NCBI GenBank assembly: GCA_002633005.1
Contig: NMRA01000116.1
Span: 109,720-154,522 of the forward strand
DNA: 44,803 bases
Reading direction: 5' to 3'
DNA from: Phoronis australis
Taxonomy: Eukaryota; Phoronida; Phoronidae
The translations under genes and the position numbers were made by a program. Positions 9,936 to 21,385 of this stretch are shown piece after piece (positions within the stretch are counted from its first letter, which is position 1; each line of letters begins with the position of its first letter). The notes below the pieces were generated by a model, which had not been told where the DNA came from, did no database searches, and saw nothing but the letters and a program-made list of their open reading frames with translations.

Positions 9936-10530
9936 TTAATGCCAGTTTTCGTCCTTGAACCACAGAGAGACATGGAACAAGTTGCACTTTGTACGATCGG
10001 TATGAAACAAAACGGTGTCGTATGGAAACATAACAATTTTGCAGTTTTTAATAACGCTAACTAAATCATTAATATAAAAACTAAAAAAGGGTACTATAAT
10101 AGACACTGAGGAACCCATAGTCGACAGTTAAGAAATCTGAACAGTGACCTATACATATATACATTGTGTTCTGTCGGTGACATATGACCCGAACCACTCA
10201 CACTCCACACCCTTGATGCCATAGCTAACCAGCTTGTTCAGGAGACATCCATGATGGACCGTGTCAAAGGCCTTTTTAGGTCTAAAAACATGGCACATGG
10301 TGTCCTCTGTCGAAGCTGGCCTGCAAGTCATCTGTAACGTAAATGAGAGCAGTGGCTGTGGAATGCCCATATATAAAACCAGACTGACAACAATAAACAA
10401 TATGTAATCTTAGAGTGAACGAACCTCTTAAAAATTTTCGTAATTTTCTGTAATACCGATATAGACCTATATTTCCCGCACACATTTCGTTCACCCTTTT
10501 CAAAAACTGAAGAAATTCAGCTTTCAACAA
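9936..10530 (-). pseudogene. Non-LTR retrotransposon (LINE) reverse transcriptase fragment
   Basis: Decayed reverse transcriptase lying in intron 1 of prominin A, on the same strand. From 10530 down: SGFIYGHSTATALIYVTDDL matches the 'QxGFRxGHSTxTAL' block. FRPKKAFDTVHHGCLLNKL then YGIKG, WFGSYVTDRTQ matches 'KAFDTVDH..LL.KL..YGI.G....W..SYL..R'. FYINDLVSVIKNCKI at about 10060 matches the 'Y.NDL' block, and the catalytic YADD reads PYDT. Pieces lie in at least three frames, so it is dead. Jockey/CR1-like by memory; endonuclease and 3' tail not seen. Confidence 0.8.
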
Positions 10531-10959
10531 ATTTGCTGGTACTTTTTCTTATTCACCGCGAGTCGATGGTGCGGTATTTTTTTAGATTCCCACTTTTTCC
10601 AAAAAGAAAATCCGCGCGAAACGAGCAAAAATGGTGCAGGGTTCGTTTTTAGTTTTTACTCATCGCTTGGCAAATCATGATGTTCCAAACCTTGCTTACT
10701 CTTGCTTCCATACATGTGTGCATCTTCTCAACTACAATTGATGCGGGTGAGCCTTTTTTAGTCGATGAGCGCATGTCACCAAATGAGTCTGAGTACAGAC
10801 CATAACCACCAATGTTTTTGACCTTACATCGAATCTTACTGTGAAGTTAAATCGTTGCTGGCGGAATGTGCAAAAATATTAAGGAAAACAAAAATTCATC
10901 CAAGAAAGGTTTAAGAGCCCAAAACCTTAAGTTCATATCACCCAACTAGGCCTACTTAC

Positions 10960-11203
10960 CATAGGGGAGATCACCTGGAACCGCAGTGTAGATTAGACTC
11001 TGGGCCAGGTTAAATAGTGGCCTTAATCCTCTGTCGTCGTATGCATCATCGTACTTGTTGTAGGAAAGCTTTCCTTTGAAGTCCACCCATGTGATCTTAC
11101 TGGCTGCGTCTGCGGTGTTGCCGTAGCTGTCCGAAACAGACGCCGAGAAAACAGAATTCGATGCCACGATAAATAAAGCCAAAAAAGCGACCGATAACCT
11201 CAT
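10960..11203 (-). CDS. Prominin A, exon 1: signal peptide and N-terminus
   Basis: Eighty-one codons plus one base, starting at Met 11203. The first 20 or so residues (MRLSVAFLALFIVASNSVFS) form a clear signal peptide. GLRPLFNLAQSLIYTAVPGD then LPY follows and aligns with the human prominin-1 segment 'G-P-I-G-I-L-F-E-L-V-H-I-F-L-Y-V-V-Q-P-x-D-F-P'. The donor is TATG/GTAAGTAGG. The start was chosen for the signal peptide and a purine at -3. An acceptor-like CACTTTATTTTCCAG ends at 11221, so a separate 5' non-coding exon may lie upstream. A three-codon upstream frame overlaps the start codon (see findings). Confidence 0.85.
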
Positions 11204-11499
11204 TTCCCCATCGGCTTAAACTGGAAAATAAAGTGGAGAGTTCGAATTCGCGTAATTTCAATATTAAAGACAAGGACTGAGAACACTCTTTCCAAGTACT
11301 GTCAGCCATGAACACACTTTAAGCTACTGGTGCCGTGAAAACAAACATCTTCTACACAGAGTCCTCGATGAAACTTCCCTAAAGAGCTCTTCAGCAGTGT
11401 TTTCCAACTTTCACGATGCGGATCACTTACCGGGCTTGCTATCGAGGGAGAAGCGGACGTTTGACATAATTCACTGCAGATACTTTTGAAAAGTATCTA

Positions 11500-11645
11500 C
11501 TTTTGAAAAGTATCTACGAAGACGAAAAGGCATGTGTCCAGCTCCAATCAGAGAAACGTGAGATTTCTACGATAGGAGTAAGACAAGGATGCCATTCTCC
11601 CTTTTTGTTTTCTCTGGTTGCAAACAACTTGGAAAAAAAAACTGA
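11500..11645 (+). pseudogene. LINE reverse transcriptase fragment, plus strand
   Basis: One frame reads SIYEDEKACVQLQSEKREIS, then IGVRQGCHSPFLFSLVANNLE. This matches the 'GVRQGxxLSPxLF' block of non-LTR reverse transcriptases. It is about 50 residues long, lacks the Leu before SP, and is cut off by the dinucleotide tract at 11662. It is a different lineage and strand from the fragment at 9936-10530, and lies upstream of the prominin A start. Confidence 0.7.
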
Positions 11646-11661
11646 CGACGAACAGAAAAAC

Positions 11662-11731
<70 letters not shown>
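11662..11731 (+). repeat. (AT)n(TG)n microsatellite
   Basis: A short AT run at 11662-11670 is followed by about 30 TG dinucleotides to 11731. Frames across it on both strands (poly-CV, poly-TH) are not genes. Confidence 0.98.
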
Positions 11732-11734
<3 letters not shown>

Positions 11735-11954
11735 TTAGTATTGCAAATGATATGAAAAGGTTGATTGATAAACTACCCACAGTGTCTGGTACCACCTGGC
11801 TAACTCATAGAGTTGGTGACGGGATGTTATTTTTATCCGAATCTATTTTGTCTGGGATATGCTGTGTTGCAGAGTAAAACAAGACGTGGATTGTCGAATA
11901 ATGTCATTTACCGTATTCAGCCGCGCCATTAGGCGTCTTTGCGTAATTGCACTT

Positions 11955-12345
11955 AATATGCGAAACTTAGCTAGTACATGTGCCAATATGCGAACCACTT
12001 GAGTAAAAAAAGGCCGCGAAAAAGGCATTAGTTCGGATATAGGCTCATGGGCCTTAAGTGCGCGGCAATACGGTAATGCAAAGCTATTTACCAAATTTCC
12101 TGAAAATACACCAAGCTTCAAAGACATAGAGGAAAATTGCCGTTAGGGGGCACAACCGGATAGTCAAAACGGGTGCACCTACATGCGAATTTTTGTATGA
12201 GCCTATGCAAGGGACATTCACCTTGGCTTATTTGCGAAACTTAGGCGCGTGGGTCAATATGCGAACCAATGGGGTAAAAAAGACCGCGAAAAAGGCAGTA
12301 TTTGGGATATAGGCCCATGGGTTTAAAGGTATACTACAATACGGC
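11955..12345 (+). repeat. Tandem duplication, ~270-bp period
   Basis: A unit of about 120 bp at 11955-12075 (atatgcgaaacttag, then ccaatatgcgaacca, gaccgcgaaaaaggca, gatataggctcatggg) recurs at 12226-12345. The two are about 80 percent identical by eye and about 270 bp apart. No coding potential. Confidence 0.75.
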
Positions 12346-12379
12346 AGTACGCCAGTACAAAAAGTAACACAAAGCAAGA

Positions 12380-14340
12380 CTCTGCGAGATGGACATTGGA
12401 AAAAAACGTCATGCTTGCAGTATAAGAATACTACCAGTAAGTGGAAAGAGAAGATACCGTCTCAAAATTTAAAAGTGCAATTTTAGAATTATTGGTTAAT
12501 GGCAGCAGACCTCAGACCGGTGTCTTTACCATTTCAAATACCTAAAAGGATTTGGCTCAGCGACGGTGCGCCCGGCTGCTACTGGAGTTTGTGGATCAGT
12601 TCAGTTCTGTCCGCACTACTACTAATTTCTGCTGTCCTACTTTCTATTTAGACTGTCCTGCTGATCAAAGGCAATGGTATTTATTCGATGAACTGCGTGT
12701 TCAAGATATGAATGTTGAAAGTCTACTGTGTGCTAGCAGTAGAAGCATTTTAAGTCATGAAATCAGGTTTATTGTATAAACGCAGAAGCCAAATATTGCG
12801 GAATAGCTGAGATACGCGCAGTCTTTTTGTTCAATGCAAAATTGAATAATGTAATGTGAGTCGGAGGCCGGTTTATGTAAATAAATAAGCATATATGGGA
12901 AGTACAGTGCCCAGACGAAAATATAGAGATTTAGCACGGCATGCATTTCCACCGGGGGAAGACGGTCGCCTGAGTACATAGGGGGGAGACGTGATGGATT
13001 GACATAATGATGAAACGCTTGTGGTGCGAATTACAGAAGGTCCAAGTCCCACTGTTCTCGTGGGGCTTCGCCAGTGTTACGGTTTCAGAACGTAGATCTT
13101 ATTCTGTTTGTGGATGTGCTGCTTGACCCCGTTTTAGTGGTGTCCAGTTGGAACTCATGGGTCCGCGTCCCAAAACTAATCAGAGCTACAGCAAGGCTGA
13201 GTACTCACAATTATCGAAGCAAATCTTTGTACTCACATACAATATCCACAACCCTACTCTCGTGTGTAATTGTTTTTATACGCCTTCAGTTAGCTGGTGA
13301 TGTTGCGGGGATTGTAAAAACCATCACAGAACTTACTCCTTTCACTTTCCTTTTGACCACTAAAGGGTTGTAGAATTCTTGCTCAATATCGATAACGTCT
13401 AAGTCTCCTGACGAATTTATTCCTCCATGGGAAAAATTCAAAGGCAAGGCAGTTTCAGTTTCACTTTGAAGGAGTCAATGCGTTTACGCGTAAGACTGCT
13501 ATTGTTTGTTTTGTAGATTAGGCCTTTAGTCGCTCCTATTCAAGTCGTTCCCAATACCTATAGTCAGGTTACACTCCAAGAGTAGGTAAGTATTCTGAAT
13601 TGATTCGCGTAAATCAATGAGCTATACCAGGAGCTCATTGCGTAAATATAGCGACTGTCAACCCATAAAAATTTTCGGAAAGTAAGAGTCGAGGCAAATC
13701 TGATATCATTCACAAAACCCGGACCATTCTTGTGATCACGCGTTTTTGCTAAGAGTGTCATTCTTGAAATAGGGTATCATAAAAGTCTTCTCGCCAGTCT
13801 TCATCAACCTGAAGTAAACCTTTGATAGAAATGATAAAAATAATTTGTGGAATTATTCGTAACTAGAGTTCATTTTCACTGATAGTAAAAGTACGTCCAA
13901 GTCAACATTAATGAATTCAAATCAATCATAAAAATAACCAAAGCTCTAGTAAATTTTTGAGACTCGGTTTTCGCACTGTACATTGTAAAAAATGAGAGAA
14001 TTCACGGTTCAGGACTCTTTCTCGAGATATCGTGTTCCGGGATTTTGTGATCGAAAACAATAGTTGAACCACGCTGCCAAAAACCAGTCTTCCGTTACAA
14101 AAACTATAAAATAGTAAAAGTAAAAGTACGACCGTCGGTACTAAAATATATTAAAATATTCCGTACCTTTCGAGCGATACGCTATCAAAGGCATGACACA
14201 GACCTGCCGAATAAATGGATAAAAATAAAATAGCCCAGGTGACCGCACGGTGATACACAATAGGCAGCAGGAACAATATCGGTCATTACTTCCAACAGTG
14301 GGGTTGGCATGATGAAAACAGAGACATAGGTATTCTGTTT
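12380..14340. other. Intergenic, no confident gene
   Basis: About 2 kb of AT-rich sequence between the duplications and the long inverted repeat. Several short open frames on both strands carry no recognisable motif, splice context or repeat structure. Confidence 0.4.
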
Positions 14341-14564
14341 CACTACAAATACACTGTGCATCACTATGCGGTCACACGTGCTGTTTTACTTATATCCATC
14401 CGATTCAGCAGCCTCTGTTATGTCCTTGAGAAGGAGCATACCGATCGAAACGTGGGAAATATTATATGTTTAGTATCGACGCTCGTCGTTTCACTTTTAC
14501 TCATTCTTATCCGTTGGTTACTGCAGGGCATTGAAAAAATCTTGAATTCGACTATACTTACTTT

Positions 14565-14835
14565 AAAATTAGCGCGTAAGTAAATAACGACATTCTATTC
14601 AATGTTTCGGTTCATTACTCTAAATAATTCTCAAATTCACTGACTCAAAACAGGCGACACAGGTGGAGAAGAGACTGTCCCCTCACAATACATTTTGACG
14701 TGTACGTGTACAGTCTCTCCTCTGTCTGTGTCGCCTGTTTTGAGTCTGTGAACTGTTTCCTTGAGAATGGTTTAGAGTAATAAACCGAAACGTTGGATAG
14801 ATATTATGCCGTAATTTACTTGCGCGCTAATTTTT
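14565..14835. repeat. Long inverted repeat (~115-bp arms, ~30-bp loop)
   Basis: The left arm 14565-14678 and right arm 14709-14835 are imperfect reverse complements throughout. The best block is ACTCAAAACAGGCGACACAG against CTGTGTCGCCTGTTTTGAGT. Outer blocks also pair: AAAATTAGCGCG...AAGTAAAT with ATTTACTTGCGCGCTAATTTTT, and GTTTCGG...TTACTCTAAA with TTTAGAGTAATAAACCGAAAC. The open frame at 14356-14583 ends inside the left arm. It may be a foldback transposon or a source of hairpin RNA. Confidence 0.8.
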
Positions 14836-15093
14836 AAGTTCGTGCTTCTGTTCTGGCCTAAATCAAACTAAATGCGATCACTATACTTACCGTTATGAAA
14901 TTGGTCTCAAGTTTTTCCTTAATGAAATTCATGGAGTTGATTCAGGGCCAGCTCGAAAGACCCGCAATTCGTTATTGCATCAATGAGATCCGGCTCTGAG
15001 AGGTTGGCTTGCCAGTCACGGCGAGTCAGTCACACTTTATCTACTGAGCATGCACCTCAACGAATAACAAACTGTACGTTCTTTACAGACCCA

Positions 15094-15240
15094 GGGTCCC
15101 GTTTCATTAAACTATTTTAGTGTTAACTTTGACCGAAATAACAATGGTGTCACATATCACGTCGCGCTTGTTGAACAATGCTGTTGACGTCATGCCAACA
15201 ATCAAAACTTGAGACTTCAACTTACATGAAACGGAGCCCC
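15094..15240. mobile_element. ~147-bp MITE with GGGTCCCGTTTCAT termini
   Basis: The left end GGGTCCCGTTTCATTAAAC at 15094 pairs with the right end ATGAAACGGAGCCCC at 15240, with two mismatches. Size and GC-rich end against an AT-rich body fit a PIF/Harbinger-like miniature element; the superfamily is a guess from the end sequence. Confidence 0.55.
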
Positions 15241-15892
15241 GAGATCACTTCCCACAAGAGTAAAAAACAGTTGAAACCAATTTTACGGTGGTTGGAAACC
15301 GTTTATATTACTTAAGCACTCGAGCCGGTTTGGAAAGGATGACGATTTATGACCGTGGAAGAGGAGTTAGACTGCATCGTGACGTCATCATGCGGTTAAT
15401 TAGAATGTCTCCACCACACTACTTATAGTTGGGTAACTGATTCACCGTTCCTAGGAGGAACTAATTCCAAAACCGGGACCCGCCGACAGTGCACTGAAGT
15501 GGTTTAATTAAAAAGTTCGCTTCTTGGACAGATTGTGGGTATAACCGCTTCCCCAATTGAACCATGTTTAAAACTCGACATAAATTGGGTGTTAGAAAGG
15601 CTACAGGTGTACCTTAAAATAAGGACTGGGCCTTCTGTAGCGGACAAATTATCGAGGACAAAAACCATTTTCTCAACTGTGACACATCACGCTCAATATC
15701 GAGAAAGATAAACAACCTTCCGTCAGTAAACTGATGTCAACAAGATAATAAAGAATTTGTTCACCTTTCAGTAAAGGGTTTCTCAGCCTTTCAACTTCGT
15801 GAGAACCTGGTTACGAACCGTTAGTATCCTAATGGTGTTTTTGTATCATGGACCTGTGGCCTTTGTCGGTTACAGAAATATATTTGACACAT

Positions 15893-16003
15893 TCAGCCGA
15901 TTTCATAAAGGTGGTTTAAAACTAAACCTGGTTTAAATTGGACTTAGACCAAGTTTAATTCTTAAACCTGGTTTTGTTAAACCACCTGTATGAAATCGGC
16001 TGA
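15893..16003. mobile_element. ~110-bp MITE with 27-bp inverted ends
   Basis: 15893-15919 (TCAGCCGATTTCATAAAGG...) and 15977-16003 are reverse complements with one mismatch in 27 bp. The interior holds further paired AAACCTGGTTTAA motifs, so the whole piece can fold. It lies between the two prominin genes. Confidence 0.75.
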
Positions 16004-16305
16004 TTGTGTTTCTGTGCAGGAATCCTGCCGTCAAGACTGTTTATTGGTAGGAGCCAGAATTTGATTAGGTGGTTCGAAGATGAAACCTCGTCGTTTTAGA
16101 GAGTAAACATGACAAATTTGCCAGAAACGTTTATTTGAAATAGACATTACCCCGTTGTTTAATACCAGAATTTCAACATATGCCAACACACGAATTACCA
16201 CTTATGTATTGCTAAAAACGTTTTGCGAGAAACAGGTTCAATGCAGTTTTAGTGAGTCTCCGTGTGATGAATGAATAACCCAGTTGAAATTTTAGATTAC
16301 TGAAA

Positions 16306-16311
16306 TTTATT
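16306..16311 (-). terminator. Candidate polyadenylation signal for prominin B
   Basis: AATAAA on the minus strand, about 0.8 kb after the prominin B stop. If used, the 3' untranslated region would include the 36-bp minisatellite. Other A/T-rich hexamers nearer the stop are possible. Confidence 0.25.
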
Positions 16312-16594
16312 GGAAGGACAACGCTGATGTGTGAACACAAGTGAGCCTATAGAAAATCATGAATAAGAACACAAATAAAGATATCATAGTGGACTTTAAA
16401 AAACTTGAGAATTGAGCAACAAGAATAAGAAAAGGAAGTTCTGCTGCAAAGAACAGGGCTTAAAAACGGTAATTCTAAAAAAGCATGTCAGTGATTCTGA
16501 TACAGAAAATAAAAAAATAATCATGAAGCGTTAAAATTCGGGAGCCAATGACGTCTGTAGTCTGCTGACTAAGCATGTGTTAGTGGACGACATG

Positions 16595-16740
16595 GAACCT
16601 TGGAAGGAGGGAAAGGCAGGCGACACCAAAAAACCTTTCAAGGAGGGAAAGGCAGGCGACACCAAAAAACCTTGGAAGGAGGGAAAGGCAGGCGACACCA
16701 AAAAACCTTGGAAGGAGGGAAAGGCAGGCGAGACAAAAAA
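16595..16740 (+). repeat. 36-bp minisatellite, four copies
   Basis: Four head-to-tail copies of a 36-bp unit (ccttggaaggagggaaagg, then caggcgacaccaaaa) are nearly identical; the second has tttcaa for ttggaa and the last has gagaca for gacacc. The period is a multiple of three, so the plus strand gives a 12-residue repeat (KPWKEGKAGDTK). No promoter, splice sites or homologue support translation. Confidence 0.9.
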
Positions 16741-17111
16741 AAACAAACAAAAAAACGCCTCCAACATGCCAGGTTTCAAAAAAATTTCACTTCAAAAATA
16801 ATAGTCAAGACACCCAGAGACATCCTAGATCCCTTCATAGTTAGCAGTTATTCCTCTGTTACTTCCAGCATAAATGATTACCAAAACAGTAATTCCTCTA
16901 TTTTTCAATTAGTGAATGCCTTTAGAGTGATACAGATACAGATAACCATGCAAGTCTTACCAGGCTTGTTACAACAGCAAAATAACAAGTGAAATGCTAT
17001 TACTTCCACTGATAATTAAATAAAATTTCCCTTATTCCTTCCACATACTGCGAGTTAAATAGAATAATTGCCCTAATCATTAATAATTAATTAATTAAAA
17101 TCAAGTGAATT

Positions 17112-17718
17112 TTAAATTTCAGTCGTCAGGGGTTGTTCAGGCACTGGTGAGATGCTTTCCTGTGCTGAAGTAGAGAGCTTGTCAGCATTGGAGGAAATGA
17201 ATGTCTTCCTTGGTTCATCATTGGGAACGCAGGATGCTTCTGTGGGTGGAGTGTATGACTCCGGTCTAGTATTGTCAACAAGGGGCGCTGTGAAAGGTTC
17301 AGGAACGCTGGTCAGTGCCTGTTCAGGATCATCGACATCTGTCTCTGGTCCAGGAGATGCTGTCTGTGCCAGTGGTAAAGGGGAGGGAATGTCTGTGTGC
17401 TCCTTTGCAGGCGCCAGAGTAATGAGAGCTATCTTTGGTAAGGACGAAGTCTGAGCCAGTGGGGCAGAGGGGAGGATGTCTGGGGGATCGGAGTTCTCAA
17501 CTGGGGTGAAAGAGGAGAGTGTCTGAAAGGGGAGAGTTACAGCAGCAATGTCATTTGTGATTGTATCAGCAGAAGCCTCTGGGTTAGGCTGACAACTCTG
17601 GTTAGCCTGGAGCGAGGTACGAGTGTTCCCCGGCAAATACATGGGTTGATATGAGAGAGATCCAGCAGCAATGGGAGCCATCGGTACAGAGCCAGCAACA
17701 ACAGGGGGCGGAGGAGAG
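17112..17718 (-). CDS. Prominin B, last exon: Pro/Ser/Thr-rich cytoplasmic tail
   Basis: One base plus 201 codons and a TAA stop, after acceptor CTTCTTACAG. Joined in phase to the previous exon, it gives a tail starting SQY-SPPPPVVAGSVPMAPIAA. It goes on with low-complexity Pro, Ser, Thr, Ala and acidic residues and ends PVPEQPLTTEI. No membrane segment or known domain is seen. Vertebrate prominins have a cytoplasmic tail of only about 20-60 residues, so this is unusually long. Support: the splice phases match exactly (TA plus C makes Tyr) and the frame is open for more than 600 bp. Against: the donor of the previous exon (GTATGG) is not strong, and composition alone does not prove coding. 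Confidence 0.6.
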
Positions 17719-17899
17719 CTGTAAGAAGACACACAGTGAAGGTCAAGACACTCACCTGGCTGGAAGCAAGATAAAACACTAGTTATACACAAATAAAGAT
17801 AAATATTTGAAGCTGAAATTACAAGGCTACATTTAAGATTCAGTGAATGTTTTAGTGAAGTCAAAACCAGTAGCTATTCTGACATTCAAAACATTCAAA

Positions 17900-19400
17900 T
17901 CATGTTTGCATACATAAGGCAAATGTTAAAAATGAAAATGCCTTTGTGAACAACTCAGAGTCATTCCCGACTTATTTCATGGTTTAGCATAATCAACACA
18001 GGGTTACTTGAGAAAACCGTCTGCTCTGACTGCAAGTTGATTGGACCCCCAATTTGTTAAATGACGTATTGCGTAAAAGATTAAACAGTACGGTAAACCT
18101 TCACATTCAGAAATTACAGAGCTGAATTTTTGCCAAAACCTTGTCATGTAAATGACCCAGTCAGAACATTGCCTTGCAATGCACCAAAGGTTTTGACATT
18201 TATGGCTAAAGCATGTGTCACTACAAGAACAAAAAAGTTAAAGCATAAGGTTCAGTTTTTGTTAACTCAACCATCTTTAGGTCCGCATTCAGCTGACAAA
18301 GAAACTAAGTTTTGATCTGTATCGACTTGTTCTTGACACAGATGAAGAGCAATCTCTGTGGTGGGGAAGAACTGATCATTGGATTGTGCTGAGAATTGGC
18401 TCGAAGCATAAAATGGCAAGCAATGTCATGGACCTTAATTAGCCACAGATGTTATGGCCAGACTTTTTAGAAATTACCCTGTTATACAAAAGGATTACAT
18501 CTTGATGGCAGCAAATTTTGTGACACAAACAACAGAGTATCTGGAGTAGGTGAAAACCCTTACAACATTTTAGGGGGATAGCAAAAATCTTTGGTCACAC
18601 ATTCATGTCAAAAACTGGGTCACAAAACCCTCAGACACAAAAAATGACAGAGGGTTCACCATGTTGCCACTACTTGAATCAACGAGTGGGTACTTAGCAT
18701 AGGCTGTCGCCAAAACAAGAAGAAGATTTACCGTATGTTTAGTCTTGTCAGATTGAAGTGTTAGATAGTCGACGAGTAACCGGAGTAAGACGACTGGGTA
18801 AATGCACTGCAAAGCAGGTTATATGCATTAGCATCAGGGATAAAGTTATAGGAAGTGGTGATTGTCTAGCTGACCAATGGGATGTATCGTAACTGACAAT
18901 CATTTGAATATTGACTGCATTGGCTGCATTGTTTGCATCATGTGAATTTTTTCTGGTACTTGTGCCTTGGATTGGGCATTCAAACAAAAAATGAAACTCA
19001 TAAAAACAGAGGATGATTAGAATCCCAGGAGAAGCTTCTGGTTTTAAAGTGTACCACATCAGATTTCTTGAATTAAGTCCAATCATAAAGCTAATACACT
19101 TAGCACAAAAAAAAAATAAAATCAATTAACATTCGACAACTGGCACAATGACATCAACAGCATCATAATCGACAACACCATTTTATCCAATTTGGTACAG
19201 AAATCATGACAGTAAATAACCAGAAAGACACAGGCAGAAAGATGTTTTGATATTCAAATTATATGAGAACTTGATGAGCATGAATGTGTTTTGTGACTAC
19301 ACTGGAAATGATCAACTGAATACTGATACATTAATATGCACCCCGTGGTTTCAATCCAATTTTCCACCAGTAACACTCCAATGTCAGTGAACAAAACTGC
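17900..19400. other. Prominin B last intron (part)
   Basis: AT-rich sequence with no recognised gene or repeat family. The whole intron runs 17719-19413, about 1.7 kb. Confidence 0.5.
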
Positions 19401-19413
19401 TAAATGACCATAC

Positions 19414-19562
19414 TATTGAGAGGTGGGTGACTGCAGTTGTCCTCTTGGGTCAGCACGGTCAAGCTCGGTCATTCGATAGAAGTACTTGGACAGTAACATG
19501 GCCGATATACAGGCAAACAGACAGAAAGATAAAGTGAAGGAGATACTGATCCAGACACCATT
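19414..19562 (-). CDS. Prominin B, exon: fifth membrane segment
   Basis: Forty-nine codons plus two bases. The acceptor is ATGCTTTACAG. It contains a hydrophobic span (VWISISFTLSFCLFACISAM), then LLSKYFYRMTELD, then a polar start of the cytoplasmic tail. This aligns with the last membrane segment and 'K-Y-Y-R-R-M' of human prominin-1. The donor GTATGG begins at 19413. If the intron is not removed, a TAG stop that straddles the splice site ends the protein at once (...SPTSQ), so the same exon could serve as an alternative 3' end with a short tail. Confidence 0.85.
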
Positions 19563-20486
19563 CTGTAAAGCAAGCAAGCAACCACTGAGTCAGTCTTATA
19601 CTGTATATTCTTCCTCCTTAGCAACCGGCGTGCTAATAGCATAGAAAAAGGCCGGCCTATAGAATTGGTACAGAAGCATCTCAACTGCAAAAAGACATCT
19701 TTCTGACTTATCACTGTCAAATTGTAATGAAAACATCAACGCGTTAGCTAGGTTTTGAGGAATGTTAGCAACAGCATTTTATTATGTGGCGAGACAGGTT
19801 ATTGCCTGTTAGCATTGTTAGCTATTCATATTCAAAAGCCCATTTATTCACCTGTTGTTACGCTATCTATTGATACGTAGATGTCAGTGCAGAGAACCCA
19901 GAGAAAAAAATTGTGGTTTAGGCACTAGAGCAATGAATTTTATAACGAACGACTGTACTATTTTTTGGTAGTCGCGGAATATTGATTAGACTGCAGTGCT
20001 CAGAGTTCTTAATTACAACCGTTCAACTCTAAGCTCCAAACATTTATATTGTGAGCATGACAGGTGCGTTCTCTAGTAACTACCCAATGAACTTGTCTCA
20101 TATGATACTAACTGTTAATTCCATTGCATTTGAACAAAATTACAAACTATGCTCCCGAGCAAGATGTTAATAAATGCAAGACAGAGAGCTGATTTCTGCT
20201 GATTCTAGCTTCTTCAGATTTCTCATATTCAGTTCACAATGCCACAGGCTCTTGTAAGGACACAATGCAACAGCCTACACAAGAGAAATTGTTATCCTGA
20301 ACTAGAGAAAAGGCTTGAAGAACAACACATGCAAAAAGATTCTAATTAAAGAATGTTTGCAAATAAGGCTCAAAATATTGAACAAATTTAACAAAATTTT
20401 AGAACTGATCCATATTCCAGGGTTTCCCATACTCATTTTGCTGTGCACATGGTTGTACTGAGCTCAGCATTGGAACACCTCCGTTA

Positions 20487-20568
20487 GTTTACAAGCAAAA
20501 CTACTGTAAAATTTCTTTAATTTGGAGTTTGCAAGCAAAACTACTGTAAAGTTTCTTTAATTTGGGGA
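20487..20568 (+). repeat. ~41-bp direct duplication
   Basis: Two adjacent copies of 'gcaagcaaaactactgtaaa' followed by 'tttctttaatttgg' with one or two differences. Lies in an intron of prominin B. Confidence 0.75.
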
Positions 20569-21385
20569 TAGTCTGAAAATTTGGGACATAGAAATTCAAG
20601 CAGAAGTCGAATTTTTTGATTCTGAAGATTGGGGCACGGTCAGTTTTAGCGTTTGTTATATTTTTCAAATATTGGACACTGCATTTTGTATATTTTGAAC
20701 ATTTATCGAGTGCAAATTTACTTTACAAGGCAATTACATGCAGTTAACTATTGTTCCGTGTGGCATCATTCACTCACGCCACTAACACACACAACTGACT
20801 AACATTAAAAATAAATTTATAAATAATTCATATCCACACAAATTATTGGTGGGTGGGTGCATCTTTCTGCTGCATCTCTGGCAGATTATCATCCACCTTT
20901 ACAGCTCAACATACTATAAAACTTTTGTAGTTAAAATATCGATATCAGTTGTAGTTTAGTTTGTCATAATATATATGACCTTTTATCTCACCCTCACGTG
21001 TTGTTTTACTGTGAACTAGCTTCGGTATAGCTTCGCAGTTAGCGCATATAAAACAGGCTAAGAACAAGCCATCAAATGAATTTTATATTATAACAGTATA
21101 ATTACGGTTTGAGTAATAATAATTATGTGAATAAATAATGGAATGAATTAACACACTGCAATGTCCAGTGGTACTAAATTCCATAATGGGGCACCCGAAT
21201 ACACAAAGCACTGACGTACGCATGCTTCCCTTAGAGTCTGAGAGACCACACAAAACTAAGTTTTCACCGTCCCAAACTAGATAAGTCTTACCCTAATTCC
21301 TCAGTTTTATTTACAACTTAAATAAGATATATAATACATTTCAATGGTAAAATGGAAGATTTTGCTACAATCAAACAGAAGTTAC

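Noticed and set aside
11503-11877. 124-codon plus-strand frame as a gene
   Set aside because: Only the first ~50 residues show reverse-transcriptase similarity; the rest is a translated TG repeat and random sequence.
16577-16992. Lys/Gly-rich plus-strand frames as a small basic protein
   Set aside because: Two overlapping frames both arise from the 36-bp repeat; there is no independent support for translation.
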